A DNA stretch of 49,519 nucleotides from G963666945 sp963666945 (GTDB lineage Bacteria > Bacteroidota > Bacteroidia > Bacteroidales > Marinifilaceae): contig CAXXRT010000021.1 in NCBI GenBank assembly GCA_963666945.2, positions 1-49,519 on the forward strand, given 5' to 3'. A program made the position numbers and the translations under genes. Below, one piece after another: positions 1-9,479 of this stretch. How positions within the stretch are numbered: the first letter of the stretch is position 1; each line of letters starts with the position of its first letter. The notes below the pieces were generated by a model. It saw only the letters and a list, made by a program, of their open reading frames with translations, was not told the DNA's origin and ran no database searches.

Positions 1-1
1 T

Positions 2-517
2 GCGCCGCAGACTCCGGCGGCGGCGGTTCCCAAACCGACGGTGAAAAACCCTTACGAGGCCGTGCAGAAGATGAAAGCCGAAGCGGCCAAGCAGCGCAGG
101 CCCAAGCCCCGGCGGTCGGCGTCACCTTGGCGGACATGCCCGCTTTCAACCCTGGTGCGCCGCAAGCCGCTGCGGCTCCCACTCCCAAGCCGGCGAAGCC
201 CAAAGCTCCTCCGGCCAAGCGACCGGGGCACAGTCTTTCGTCCCTCGGACGGCGCACCCTCACCGGCCAATACCACGCCTTCTTCCGTTTGCTCCCGGTA
301 TCCTTTCCCGTCCGGCCCCCGGTGTTCTTTCCGCCAATCGACCCCAAACACCCTCCCAAGCGCCGGGCGGCAAGAATCACTCTCCTGGTTCTGGATTCTG
401 GTTTGGGGAGCGGCCATTGTCGCCGCCCTGGTATCGCTGGGGGTTATCAATTTCGGGATTGAGTCACCGGCGCGGCATTCGTGCCGCGTTCCGTTTTTTT
501 CAACATCCCGGAAATGA
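2..517 (+). CDS. C-terminal part of a Pro/Ala/Lys-rich protein with a terminal membrane helix; frame-broken
   Basis: The reading frame enters from outside the window. Protein-like sequence moves through three frames: Ala/Pro/Lys-rich text in frame 2 up to about 115, frame 1 to about 225, frame 3 to about 385, then frame 2 again. Each step fits the loss of one base. The last segment holds a hydrophobic stretch (SWFWILVWGAAIVAALVSLG) that looks like a single membrane helix close to the C terminus. The composition suggests a flexible linker ahead of a tail anchor. No domain can be recognised. The true stop is uncertain: position 462 closes one frame and 517 another, and the latter already lies inside a hairpin repeat. 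Confidence 0.4.
   Translation, partial: APQTPAAAVPKPTVKNPYEAVQKMKAEAAKQRRPKPRRSASPWRTCPLSTLVRRKPLRLPLPSRRSPKLLRPSDRGTVFRPSDGAPSPANTTPSSVCSRYPFPSGPRCSFRQSTPNTLPSAGRQESLSWFWILVWGAAIVAALVSLGVINFGIESPARHSCRVPFFSTSRK
463..513. repeat. Partial copy of the hairpin element seen at 11362-11515
   Basis: A perfect hairpin, CGCGGCA-TTCG-TGCCGCG (471-488), is followed by a run of T and CAACATCCCGG with weak pairing TTCCG (489-493)/CGGAA (509-513). The same order, the same CGCGGCA hairpin (one loop base differs) and a T-run plus CAACACCCTGG occur at 11471-11516. This looks like the right end of the same element family, truncated or diverged. Confidence 0.5.
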
Positions 518-762
518 CGGTTCCATTTCGTTGTTCCATTCCAACCTGCTTACCGTATCGGTTCGCCGTTTCTTCCCATCTAAAAACCTTGGCCCGATTT
601 CTGCTTGAACCCGGCACGCAGTGCCGCGTTGGGCCGTCCATGTCGCTCTTTGGGTGCGAATTTGCACCAAAGGTCGCCTGTGGTGTGCGAAAACGAACAC
701 TGTCGTTCGGAAATCATGGCTCTTCTTGCTGTGTTCAACCTTCTTGCTCCATGAGGAAACGA
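514..762. other. Hairpin-bearing non-coding spacer upstream of the porin
   Basis: No convincing gene. Hairpins seen: CGGCAC-GCA-GTGCCG (612-626, perfect), a stem around GGTGC-GAATTT-GCACC extended by CTTTGG/CCAAAG with one bulge (648-672), and CGAAC-ACTGTC-GTTCG (694-709). I see no clear sigma-70 promoter. The spacer probably carries the leader of the porin gene. Confidence 0.4.
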
Positions 763-2543
763 ATGGTCTTGGATCGTCTTGTTGCTCGCTGTGCATGGAT
801 CACGGGTTTGTTGGTGATGAGTTGGGGCGTGTCCCCGGCCTGGCTCAGGAAGCCGATATGGCGGAAAGTCCGTTACCCGGCACCGCGCCATCTGCCGAAG
901 AACCCGCAATTGCCGAACCCCAACCGGAGTCGTCGCCGCAAGCGGAGCCCGCCGCGCCGTCTTTCGACCCGCTGGCTGAAGACCCGATGTCCGATGGGGG
1001 CTTCGGTCCCCCGCCGGAAGCCCCGACCGAAGAAGAAGCTCCCCGCCGGATGCCCCGCTGATCAACGCCGATCTTTCCAATGGACGGATAAGCTGACCCT
1101 CACCGGCTATCTGCAAAGCGATGTCCGCTTTCAGGTGGAAGACAAACGCGGGACCAAGCCCAAAGACGGCTATAATTTCGAGATGAACCAGAACATCTTC
1201 AACCTGCGTCTGGAAGCCTTTCCGGCGGACAGCGTGAAGATGGTGGTGGATGCTCGCCTGCGGTATTTCGGCTTCACGCAATACCGCAACTTGGAAGACC
1301 TGGACGACCGTAAAATGGTGGACGACTTCAACGTGGAGTTGAACGAAGCCTATCTGAACATCCTCACCGAGCACGTGGGAATCAAGATCGGTCGGCAACA
1401 AGTGACCTGGGGCAGTGCGGACACCTTCAACCAGGTGGATTACGTCAACGCTCGCGACCTGAGCGATCCCTTGGAATTTGCGGCCAAGGTTCCCAACCAA
1501 ATGGTGCAACTGGAATTCTATCCCACCGAGTGGATGACCCTGACCACGGTTTGGATTCCGATCTTCAAGCCGTCTCAGCTCCCGCTAGCGCGGAAGCGGG
1601 TTTTGCCATCGAATACAACGAGAAAGGCTGTCTGGAAACGGCCCCGTATCCGCCGGTCAAAGGCCGTTGGCGGACGAACTCGGACGGAGTGCGCGAATAC
1701 CAAGACCCGCAACTTCTGGCCGACATGTTCGAGGCCATTCAGCCTTGCTCGATTCACTTCCCGGTTACCGATGTGAAGGTCAAAGACCCCGCCTTTCCTG
1801 GAAGAATATGCAAGGGGCGTTTCGCGCCGCCTTCAGTATGCCGATGGCCACGATGGGCCTGACGTACTACGTCGGTCGTTGGAGTTTCCCGCTTCCGTTG
1901 GTGGCCTTCGCCAAGGCGGAGAACAGCCCGCGACCACCCCGGCGATTTGGACGTGGAATACGTGCGGACTTGGTTTACCCACGGATGCAGATGGTGGGCT
2001 ACGACTTCAGCCATTCGATGGACTACTTCGGTGGCTTGGGCGTTCGCGGCGAAATGGCGGTGATCTTCCCCGAACGGTTGATCTTCGCGATGGAAGCGCC
2101 CGGTGTGGAGTACGTCAATGACATGGTGCCTCCACGCCTTTCATCAAGGCGATGGCCGGCCTGGACTACACGTTTACAAGCTGGCTGTATGTCAACTTCA
2201 TGTACCTGCGTGGCTTCCTGGACGAATTCAACGATGTCTACGGGCTGCACAACTACGTGGTGGGGAACATCGACCTGAAGTTCCTGGACAACGAACTGAT
2301 GTTCCGCCTTTTCCGATGTCTGGGCGGTGGACGAGGCCGCCAAGGAAGGCGTCTACAGCGCCGTGTTTACGCCCAGCGTGACGTGGGATCGCCATACCCT
2401 CGGTGGAGCTGGTGGCCGGTGCCTTGATCTTCCACGGGCCGACCAAACCTTACAGCAGCACCGACTACGCGGCGCGGTCCAAGTTCGGTCAAAAGGCCAC
2501 GGGTCGTAGTGTGGCCTATCTCAAGGCCAAGGTCACATTCTAA
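763..2543 (+). CDS. Outer-membrane beta-barrel protein, DUF1302-like porin (about ten frameshifts)
   Basis: Frame-corrected, this is about 590 residues. A signal peptide starts at the ATG at 763, preceded by AGGAAA (a second ATG lies at 751). A Pro/Glu-rich linker follows, then a barrel with alternating aromatic and polar strands, ending in VTF-stop; a terminal Phe is typical of barrels folded by the BAM complex. The segment GRQQVTWGSADTFNQVDYVN resembles the conserved core of the DUF1302 porin family (PF06980). The frame shifts near 835, 1045, 1077, 1578, 1795, 1930, 1975, 2125, 2310 and 2395, mostly as single-base losses. Protein-like sequence resumes after every shift, so sequencing error is likelier than decay. 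DUF1302-type porins often sit beside RND/MMPL transporters, as here. Role inferred: outer-membrane partner of the exporter at 4028. Confidence 0.6.
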
Positions 2544-2609
2544 AAAGGTTGCGAGCATGACGCGCCCCGCGTGGGCCGTGCAACGAACGTGGACAAGGAG
2601 ACAACCCCG

Positions 2610-3612
2610 ATGAAATCGAATCGTATGACACCTTGGGCCGTAATTCTCCTGGCGGGGCTTTTCGCCTCTTGCGGGTGGAATGGACGGCGAGGACATTCTG
2701 GATAGCGAGTATCGCGACGACGACCAAACCGATGACGACGATGACGGCGAGGACATCGACGACGTGCCCGTGGACGAAAACACCATCGCCGGGACGTACT
2801 TCTTCATCGAGAACGCCAACGGCTACACGAAGTTTTACGGTCCCTTGTGGTATCTGTACATGTACAACCTGTACATCGGTCGGATCGACGAGGACCAAAC
2901 GAAGATGGACCTGGTCTTCTGCGACCAGAAGGTGGAAATGACCGACGAGGAAAACATCCAGATGAATGTGGGTATTCCTGGTATGACCTATCTCGACGTA
3001 AACGGCAACGAGGTGATTCTTCCCTCCATCAAGGCCGTACCGGCCCAGACCTATGTCTTCACGGAGGAAAAAACCTTCTCGCCGGATACGGCGTACTGGG
3101 TATGGGGATTGGAGATGGAGGATTGGAGCGTTGCCGACGACTTCCCCGCTACGCCGGACGAGGCCAAGGCCGATTCCCGCGTGTTCGACGAAGACGAGGA
3201 CGGAAATCCCGGCGTAACCATTCACATCGAAAACCCCGACGGCTTCCGTTGGATGGTGCGCCGCAGCGAGCAAACCTTCTCCAAAGGTACACGCAGCACG
3301 GACAAGCAATACATTACCGGCCAGCTACTATCCTGGGACTGGGTGCAACACGCCGTCGGTTCCGAGGGCATCGACAAAGACGGCAACCCGACAGGCAAAC
3401 CCAGTTTGCTGGTGGAACAACAGTTGGATATCCTTCCCCGCACGGACATAGATTCCACCTACGCCTTGCGTATTCTCGGCAGCCGGGAAGACGCGAAAGA
3501 AGATACCGAAGGCCAAGTGTACGCAGAGGATGACGACGACCAATTGTGCGCCTACCTGCGGGCCAACTTCAAGGCCGTCTTGTTGGGGGCCTTCCCCCAA
3601 GCTGCAAAATGA
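2610..3612 (+). CDS. Acidic lipoprotein of unknown function (one frameshift)
   Basis: The ATG at 2610 follows GGAG. The signal peptide ends in a lipobox, LFASC. Reading then moves by one base near 2670 (GCGGGTGG; one G fewer restores the frame) into a 310-residue stretch starting MDGEDILDSEYRDDDQ. A very acidic Asp-rich linker is followed by a folded-looking domain of about 270 residues rich in aromatic residues and beta-type patterns. There is no family I recognise. It lies 67 bp after the porin and upstream of the MMPL transporter. In related clusters the middle gene is often a DUF1329/LolB-like lipoprotein; this one does not show that signature, but its position suggests a periplasmic or outer-membrane accessory of the same export group. 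Confidence 0.65.
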
Positions 3613-4027
3613 CAGGCGCTTGCCGTCTGACGTGGAAATCAAGGCTGCCGAGCTTCCCTTGATTTTCAAAACGGCGTTCCTACCGTGCAACGACGGCATT
3701 TTCCCGGATTTAATCCGGAACCTGCGTGGATAGGCTTGAAGGGCACGCGCCTGATGAAGGGATTCGCCGGAACGGTTTTGCTCTTCCTGTGGGGGGACGG
3801 GGGCCGTTCCGGCGATGTTTTTTTTGCGGGCAACGGCCCTGTTTTTGAACCTGCCTGCCAAAGAACCTTCCAGGGATCAAGCCGGATCGCTGCGGCGCAG
3901 GAGGTTTCTTCCTGCACATGAAATGACTGGAAAAATGGACGAATGGCGCATTTCCTGCTAACGCGGAGGCAAGAAGTCCGCATGGCGGACGGTGGAGGAT
4001 AGCGCTGCAAGCTGAAGGGAAAGTACG
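3613..4027. other. 415-bp intergenic region packed with hairpins
   Basis: No gene is supported. Inverted repeats: GAAATCAAGG/CCTTGATTTTC (3635-3667, one bulge, possible terminator of the lipoprotein gene), CCGGAT-TTA-ATCCGG (3704-3718), an 11-bp perfect stem CGCCGGAACGG/CCGTTCCGGCG enclosing 28 bases (3765-3814), GCAGGA/TCCTGC (3897-3915) and GTCCGC-ATG-GCGGAC (3976-3990). The start of the next gene is preceded by AAGGGA at 4015-4020. Confidence 0.5.
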
Positions 4028-6754
4028 ATGGAAGCATGGATGATACGGGCCAGCGGATGGTTGCGTCGTTTTCGTTGGGTATGGGTGGCGATCGGCTTGG
4101 CTCTTCTGGCTTGGTCCGGTCTCGTCGCCCGGCAGGTGAGCATCGGCGGTAGCAGCCTCGATTACTTTCCCACTCAGGACGAGGGCATCCGATCCTTGGT
4201 GGAAATGAATCAGCACTTCGGCTCGTTCGAAACGCTGATGGTCGGCGTGGAAGATACGCAAGGCCCCTTGCGCTCCGAGGCCCTGACGCGCCTGCAAGCG
4301 ATGACGGAGGGCTTGGCCGAGCTGAAATCCCTGGGCGTGAAACACGTCTTGAGCTTCGCCAACGTCAGCACGATGCAGGAAAGCGAGGGTGGCACTCTGA
4401 ACGCCTTGCCGTTCCTGAACGTCCTTCCCAAGGACGAGGCCGAACGCAAGGAACTGGAAGCGCGGACCAAGGCCAACACGCAGGTTTACGGCAGTCTGAT
4501 CGGCCCGGAGTTGAACGCCTACCTGATCCTTCTGACCATCGACCCGGCGAAAGACCCCCTCGCCCTGGTTGCCGGCGTGAACGAAGTGTTGGCCCGTGAG
4601 GGTGGCAGCTTGCGCCTGCATCCCTTCGGCGAAGCCTTCGTCGGTCCTTACGTGCAAGAGCGTATGGCGGAAAGCATGACGATACTCGGCCCCATCATGG
4701 GCTTGCTTCTGCTGCTTGGCCTGTGGCTGGCCACCCGCCGCGTGGGGTTGTCGCTGTTGGTCTTTGTTGCGTCCGCCTTGGCGGCTCCGATCTGGTTGGG
4801 ACTGCATCGGCTGGCGGACCTCCCTTTGACCTTGGCGCACCTGCCCGCCCTGTTGCCTGTGTGGCTTGCGGCGTTTCTGTGGTTCGGGCGTTCGGCGGGG
4901 GCAGCCCTGCAAGCCAAGGCCGAGCGGCGTGACGTGTCCCTGCTGGACGCATCCGGATTTATTGCCATACTTGCAACGCTTGGCGCTTCGGCTTTGGCCT
5001 GGAAGGTCGTTTCCTCGCCGGTGTGGATCGCCCTGACGCAAACCCTTACCGTGGGTTTCGCGGCGGTTCTGCTGGCTGGTCTGGTCGTGTTCGCGCCGCT
5101 GTTCGCTTTCTATCTGGCGCGAGAAGACAACCGTAGCGTTGCCCTTCCCGTTCGCGCCTTCCAAGCGCTGTCGCGTCCAATGGCCCCAAGGCGTCGTCCG
5201 GGAGCGCTGTCCGCGTTGATGATTGCGCTGGGCTTGGTGCTTCTTGCCGTTGTGGGCGCGGCCCGTTTGCACCTGTGCCTGCTTCCCGAAGAAATGTTTT
5301 TGGAAAACGAGCAACCGGCCCAAGCCGTGGATTTCTTCGACCGCCTCTTCGGCGGCTTTCACGTCGCGCAGATCGAAGCCCAAGGCGACTTCCGTGACCC
5401 GCGTAACGCCCGCGCCTTCCTGGAGGCTACGGAAGCGGTCAAGGCCGCCGCCGTTTCCGGCGATGTGCACGGCTTCGGCGAAGCGCTGACCTTCTTGAAC
5501 CATCGCATGAACGGCGTGGCACGCATCCCCGAAAGCGAGGAGCAACTGAAGAACCTGTGGTTCTTCTTCGAGGGCCGCCCGGAACTGACCAACCTGATCG
5601 ACGACGAACGCGGGCGAGCGGTGATCGTCGCCCGGATCAAACCCCACGGCGTCGCACGGGACTTCCGAGCCAAGGCCGAGGTGGAAAAAACTCTGAACGA
5701 ACGCCTTGCAGCCTTGTTCGACAAGCCGCAGGAACGCGAACCATTGGCGCGTCTGGAACGCCGCCTGATCGAACAGATGAAGGCCGCCGGAAAAACGGAC
5801 GCCTTTGCCGCCCTTGTGAACGGTGCCCTCCCGCGCCCCGATGAACAGGGCTGTTTCAAGGAAAACTGCGCGGTGAAAACATCGGCCAAGGAAGCTGCCG
5901 TCCAGGCCATAACGGCGTACCTGCGTAGCGACTCCAGCCCGATGGAGGTTCCGGATACGGAATTGCCGCTCTTGGACGCGGCCCTTGCCGTCGGAACGTC
6001 CTGGTCGGACGAAGCCCGCACGAAGGCTCTTGCCGAAGCGCTGTTTGCTCTGCCGAGTTTCAAAGCCGAGGAGATCCCGGAAGATTTGGCTGGGGACGTG
6101 GCCCGTGCGTTGGTCGAGAAGGCGCAGGCCGCCCATTGGAAAGCCCTGGCGGAAACCGGTGCGGCGGATCTGGCCACGCGCTTGGCTTTGTCTACCCCAC
6201 GCGAGGAATTCATCACCGGCATTCTGTACGACTACCACGCCGAAGTCGCGGGTGCGCCGCTTCCCGCCGAAACCTTGCGGTTTCGGTCCGACGGCTTCCC
6301 GCTGCGCCGCGCTACGATGGACGCCCTGTTGATGGACGACGCCCACAAGGCCCTTGGCCTTCTTGCCCTGGCGGTTTTTCTGGCGTTGCTGCTTGGTTTC
6401 GGTGGGGGTCTTCCCGTGGCGGCATCTTTGCTGGGTGCGGCGCTTCCTGTCGCTTTGTGCGCCCTGGTGTTGGGGTTCGGCAGTTTGGGACTGGACCCGG
6501 CTTCCGCCTCGCTCTGGGCGGCTTCGCCGCTTCTGGCTTCGCTGCTGGTTCCCACGGGTTCTTACCCCCACGGCTATGGCGCGTCGATGCTGCGCGGGCT
6601 CGGTCTGACGTTGGCGTTCGTTTTCACGGCGCTGGCTTTCTCGTTCACGGGTCCGGTGACACGCTTGGCGTTGACGGCCGCGCTGCTTCTGGGTCTGGGA
6701 GCCCTGGGGAATCTGCTGTACCAAATCATCCTCGCCCGTGCCCGCAACAAATAG
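4028..6754 (+). CDS. MMPL/RND-family exporter
   Basis: 908 residues, intact. The layout is that of the RND superfamily, MMPL branch: TM1 at about residues 17-35, a large periplasmic loop (about 36-210), TM2-6 (about 214-380), TM7 (about 395-415), a second large loop (about 416-770), and TM8-12 (about 775-905). The first loop opens with a LDYFPTQDEG segment, similar to the start of porter loops in MMPL and HpnN proteins. Family members move lipids, hopanoids or other hydrophobic molecules from the inner membrane or periplasm, driven by proton flow. It follows the porin and lipoprotein on the same strand, so a three-part envelope export route is inferred. The substrate cannot be told. A strong bidirectional terminator follows. 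Confidence 0.8.
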   Translation: MEAWMIRASGWLRRFRWVWVAIGLALLAWSGLVARQVSIGGSSLDYFPTQDEGIRSLVEMNQHFGSFETLMVGVEDTQGPLRSEALTRLQAMTEGLAELKSLGVKHVLSFANVSTMQESEGGTLNALPFLNVLPKDEAERKELEARTKANTQVYGSLIGPELNAYLILLTIDPAKDPLALVAGVNEVLAREGGSLRLHPFGEAFVGPYVQERMAESMTILGPIMGLLLLLGLWLATRRVGLSLLVFVASALAAPIWLGLHRLADLPLTLAHLPALLPVWLAAFLWFGRSAGAALQAKAERRDVSLLDASGFIAILATLGASALAWKVVSSPVWIALTQTLTVGFAAVLLAGLVVFAPLFAFYLAREDNRSVALPVRAFQALSRPMAPRRRPGALSALMIALGLVLLAVVGAARLHLCLLPEEMFLENEQPAQAVDFFDRLFGGFHVAQIEAQGDFRDPRNARAFLEATEAVKAAAVSGDVHGFGEALTFLNHRMNGVARIPESEEQLKNLWFFFEGRPELTNLIDDERGRAVIVARIKPHGVARDFRAKAEVEKTLNERLAALFDKPQEREPLARLERRLIEQMKAAGKTDAFAALVNGALPRPDEQGCFKENCAVKTSAKEAAVQAITAYLRSDSSPMEVPDTELPLLDAALAVGTSWSDEARTKALAEALFALPSFKAEEIPEDLAGDVARALVEKAQAAHWKALAETGAADLATRLALSTPREEFITGILYDYHAEVAGAPLPAETLRFRSDGFPLRRATMDALLMDDAHKALGLLALAVFLALLLGFGGGLPVAASLLGAALPVALCALVLGFGSLGLDPASASLWAASPLLASLLVPTGSYPHGYGASMLRGLGLTLAFVFTALAFSFTGPVTRLALTAALLLGLGALGNLLYQIILARARNK

Positions 6755-6777
6755 GGTAGGTCGGCAACTCCACAAGA

Positions 6778-6805
6778 AAAACGCCCCGGAGAGCCGGGGC
6801 GTTTT
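6778..6805. terminator. Bidirectional rho-independent terminator
   Basis: Stem ACGCCCCGG/CCGGGGCGT with loop AGAG, flanked by A-run and T-run on the two sides, so it can stop transcription in both directions. It lies between the convergent MMPL and proline dehydrogenase genes. Confidence 0.9.
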
Positions 6806-6866
6806 CGTTGATCGGTGCAGGTGGTTGGATGGTTCACATCCAAGCCGCAGGGCGCTGGCCGCCGCT

Positions 6867-7715
6867 TTATCCGCCGAAGAAGTGTTTGAGCGCGAAGAGG
6901 AAGTTTTCCTTGCGTTCCATCATCCGGCGACGGTAGTAGCCCAGCCAGTCCGAACCGTAGGGCACGTACACGCGCACGGTATGGCCCTCGTCGGCCAGTT
7001 CCTTTTGCAGTCCGCGTTCGATGCCGTAGAGCATTTGCCACTCGTAGCGCTCTTTCGGCAGGTTCTTTTCCTTGATATACGCGGCCAGCGGTTCGATCAT
7101 CTTGGGGTCGTGGGTGGCGAGGCAGGCTTTGCCTTTGCCGTCGATCAGCATCCGGCCAAGTTTCAGGTAATTTTCGTTGACCTGCTCCTTCTTCGGGAAG
7201 GCGATGCTCTCCGGCTCTTTGTACGCGCCCTTGCACAGGCGCACGTTCACGCCCTGTTCGGCCAAGCGGCGCACGTCCTCTTCGCTACGGTACAGATAGG
7301 CTTGAATGACGATGCCCACGTTGTCATAGCTTTCGCGGAAGCGGTCCAGCAGGTCCAAGGTAAGCTGGGTGACCGGGGAGCCTTCCATGTCGATGCGCAC
7401 GAACACGCCGATCTCCTGGGCTCTCTTCAAGATCCGTCCGGCGTTCTGGAAACAGAAGTCCGGGTCGATCTCCATGCCCATCATCGTCAGCTTCACGCTG
7501 ACGTTGGCGTCCAGCTTGTGCTTGTCGATGGCGTTCAGAATGTCCAGGTAAGCGTCGGCGGCCTTGGTGGCCTCTTCCTGGGTTTTGACGTTCTCGCCCA
7601 GGTTGTCCACCGTGGCGGAAATATGAAGAGCGTTCAGGCGTTGGATGGCGGTAACGGCGTCGTCCAGGTGTTCGCCGGCGATGAAGCGCCGGGCGGCGAA
7701 GGAAAGAATTCCCAT
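6867..7715 (-). CDS. Proline dehydrogenase (monofunctional, FAD-dependent)
   Basis: Oxidises L-proline to 1-pyrroline-5-carboxylate, passing electrons from FAD to the quinone pool. 282 residues from the ATG at 7715, chosen because GAGG lies six bases before it; an upstream extension of 20 residues to 7775 has no such site. The (beta/alpha)8 fold of the PutA/PRODH family is shown by RLCKGAYKEP and by the C-terminal YYRRRMMERKENF, whose paired arginines bind the proline carboxylate. There is no fused P5C dehydrogenase and none beside it. The biosynthetic enzyme of the same intermediate, proC, is 14 kb away. The 245 bp between this gene and the Sir2 gene show nothing clear. Confidence 0.92.
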   Translation of the reverse strand: MGILSFAARRFIAGEHLDDAVTAIQRLNALHISATVDNLGENVKTQEEATKAADAYLDILNAIDKHKLDANVSVKLTMMGMEIDPDFCFQNAGRILKRAQEIGVFVRIDMEGSPVTQLTLDLLDRFRESYDNVGIVIQAYLYRSEEDVRRLAEQGVNVRLCKGAYKEPESIAFPKKEQVNENYLKLGRMLIDGKGKACLATHDPKMIEPLAAYIKEKNLPKERYEWQMLYGIERGLQKELADEGHTVRVYVPYGSDWLGYYRRRMMERKENFLFALKHFFGG

Positions 7716-7960
7716 GACGAACCTCAACGTGATAGGGTGACTACAAGGAACAACAACTGGGGCGGATGTTTCCAAAACTCCGAGGGGAAGTCAAGGAAAG
7801 GCTGTGAGGGAAAATGGGGTTTTCTTGGACGGGATTTCGCTCGGAAAGATGTTCCTTTCGGCGGGGCGATCCTCAAGGGAGCGGCGCGGTCATGCCGTCA
7901 TGCAAGATCGTGCGACCTACACTTTGATTTCCTAGTCCGTAGCGGCGGATTGGTTTTCCT

Positions 7961-8719
7961 TCACCGCCCTTCCAGGCGCTCCCGAACCGTCTCGCCCAGT
8001 TCGCGCATCACCTCGCCGGCCTTGCCTTGCAGGTGCAGGTCCGTCACGCCGCGCGTGTAGAGCGAGCGTTCCGGGTTGATTTCGATAATTCTTGCTCCGG
8101 CGTCCTTGGCGACGTAGGGCAGTTGGTTGGCCGGTTGTACCTCGCCGGTGGTGCCGATAATCACCATCACGTCGCAGGCGCGGGCGTCGTCGAAGCTGTC
8201 CGTCGCGGCGCGTTCCGGAATGGCCTCACCGAAGAAAATGAAGTCCGGTTTGAGTACCGCCCCGCAGATCTCGCAACGCGGCGGCAGCGTTGCCAAGCGT
8301 TCCGGTAGCGGCTTGACGTGGGAATCGCAACGGGTGCAACTCAGGCGCCCGCAGGTGCCGTGGAATTCCCGCACGGTTTGACTTCCCGCGTCCTGGTGCA
8401 AGTTGTCGATGTTCTGCGTGATGACCGATTTGAGCAAGCCGCGCCGTTCCCATTCGGCCAACACGGTATGGGCCGGGTTGGGCTTGGCTTGGCCGAGGAA
8501 GTCGTAAAAGATTTCCTTGATCGCCGGCCAGCAGTCCTCCGGTTTGCTCATGAAGCGGTGGATCTCCAGCACGGAAGGATCGTACTTGCTCCAAAGCCCG
8601 TCGGGCCCGCGAAAGGGCGGAATGCCGCTTTCCACGCTGGCCCCCGCACCGGTGAACGCCACCAAATGCTTGGCCTTGCCGATCCATTCCGCCGCCTTGT
8701 CCAGAAGAGCCTTGTCCAT
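7961..8719 (-). CDS. cobB: NAD-dependent protein deacylase, Sir2 family (CobB-like)
   Basis: Removes acetyl or other acyl groups from lysine side chains using NAD, releasing nicotinamide and O-acyl-ADP-ribose. 252 residues from the ATG at 8719, preceded by AAGGAG. Visible motifs: GAGASVESGIPPFRG (NAD binding), TQNIDNLHQDAG, catalytic His in FHG, two CxxC pairs (CTRC and CEIC) of the structural zinc site, GTTGEVQPANQLP, and the INPE motif near the end. It is transcribed toward proline dehydrogenase with a gap of 245 bp; an operon is possible but unproven. Deacylases of this class often adjust central metabolism, for example acetyl-CoA synthetase. Confidence 0.93.
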   Translation of the reverse strand: MDKALLDKAAEWIGKAKHLVAFTGAGASVESGIPPFRGPDGLWSKYDPSVLEIHRFMSKPEDCWPAIKEIFYDFLGQAKPNPAHTVLAEWERRGLLKSVITQNIDNLHQDAGSQTVREFHGTCGRLSCTRCDSHVKPLPERLATLPPRCEICGAVLKPDFIFFGEAIPERAATDSFDDARACDVMVIIGTTGEVQPANQLPYVAKDAGARIIEINPERSLYTRGVTDLHLQGKAGEVMRELGETVRERLEGR

Positions 8720-8834
8720 CGCCTGTCTCCTTGGTGAAAACCGAGGCATTTTGTAGCACGGTCGAAAAGAAAAGTCACGTTTGCTGACGCAAGGAGCAGG
8801 AGGTTCCCTTCGGTTGCAAGGTCGTCCGCCTCGC

Positions 8835-8863
8835 TTGACAGAAAGAACCCGTCGTCTTACCTT
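8835..8863 (+). promoter_or_regulatory. Sigma-70-type promoter for the DsbD-alpha-like gene
   Basis: TTGACA (8835-8840), 17-base spacer, TACCTT (8858-8863), about 100 bp ahead of the ATG at 8965. The -35 box is perfect; the -10 box is weak. Confidence 0.45.
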
Positions 8864-8964
8864 ATGGACCGAGGATCGACGACGAACCGTCCGCTTTTCG
8901 AGCAGCGCTTCAGGTTCGTAATAGCCTTTTCATTTTCACGCCCTGAGCGGAAAGGAACCTCCTG

Positions 8965-9381
8965 ATGCGTTCGACACGACTTCTCACCCTGTTGGCTTTT
9001 GTTGCCGTTTTCGTCGTCTCCCCGTTCGCCCAAGCGGACGATGCGGCCATTTTCACCCTCAAGGCCGGTGCCACTGTGGAGAAGGACGGCACGAAAACCT
9101 TGTCGTTGACCTTCGAACCCCATGCCGGGTACTACACGGAAAAAGACAAGCCGCTCAAGGCGACGCTGGTTGCCCCCGACGGCGTAACCGTGGCCAAAAC
9201 GCAACTGGGCTGGGCCGACGTGACCCCCGGTACAGAGAAAACGCCGACCATGAAGACAACCTACACCGGCGAAGGAACAGGCAAGACCGTGAAAGCCAGC
9301 TACCGGATCGGCATCTGCGAAAAGGACGGGCAGAAGCTCTGCCACCTCAAGTTCGGAGAAATCGCCGTTACCTTGAAGTAG
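8965..9381 (+). CDS. Secreted DsbD-alpha-like (DsbC/DsbD N-terminal) protein
   Basis: 138 residues. A signal peptide (MRSTRLLTLLAFVAVFVVSP then FAQA-D) is followed by one beta-sandwich-like domain. The end of the protein, YRIGICEKDGQKLCHLKFGE, has a cysteine pair in the place and style of the redox pair in the N-terminal domain of DsbD (C-x6-7-C before a final beta strand). That domain normally passes electrons from the DsbD membrane part to periplasmic thiol proteins. Here it stands alone, with no membrane or thioredoxin domain nearby. RBS AAGGAA precedes the ATG. A redox role is inferred from the cysteine pattern alone; it could instead be a structural disulfide. Confidence 0.55.
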   Translation: MRSTRLLTLLAFVAVFVVSPFAQADDAAIFTLKAGATVEKDGTKTLSLTFEPHAGYYTEKDKPLKATLVAPDGVTVAKTQLGWADVTPGTEKTPTMKTTYTGEGTGKTVKASYRIGICEKDGQKLCHLKFGEIAVTLK

Positions 9382-9479
9382 TGGCAGGCCGCGCCGGGGT
9401 GAGCCGGAATTCATCGCTTTTCATTCCATCCCTAACCCGGCGCTAACATCGGTCACGTAACCTGTGGGGATTCTTGTTC

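Noticed and set aside
3685..3921. 78-residue plus-strand frame between the lipoprotein and MMPL genes
   Set aside because: It runs through several hairpins, lacks an RBS, and has no protein-like pattern.
3710..6775. A 1021-residue open frame on the minus strand across the MMPL gene
   Set aside because: It is the antisense shadow of a real gene in GC-rich DNA: Gln/Arg/His-rich, no domain, no RBS. The plus-strand product has a clear MMPL layout.
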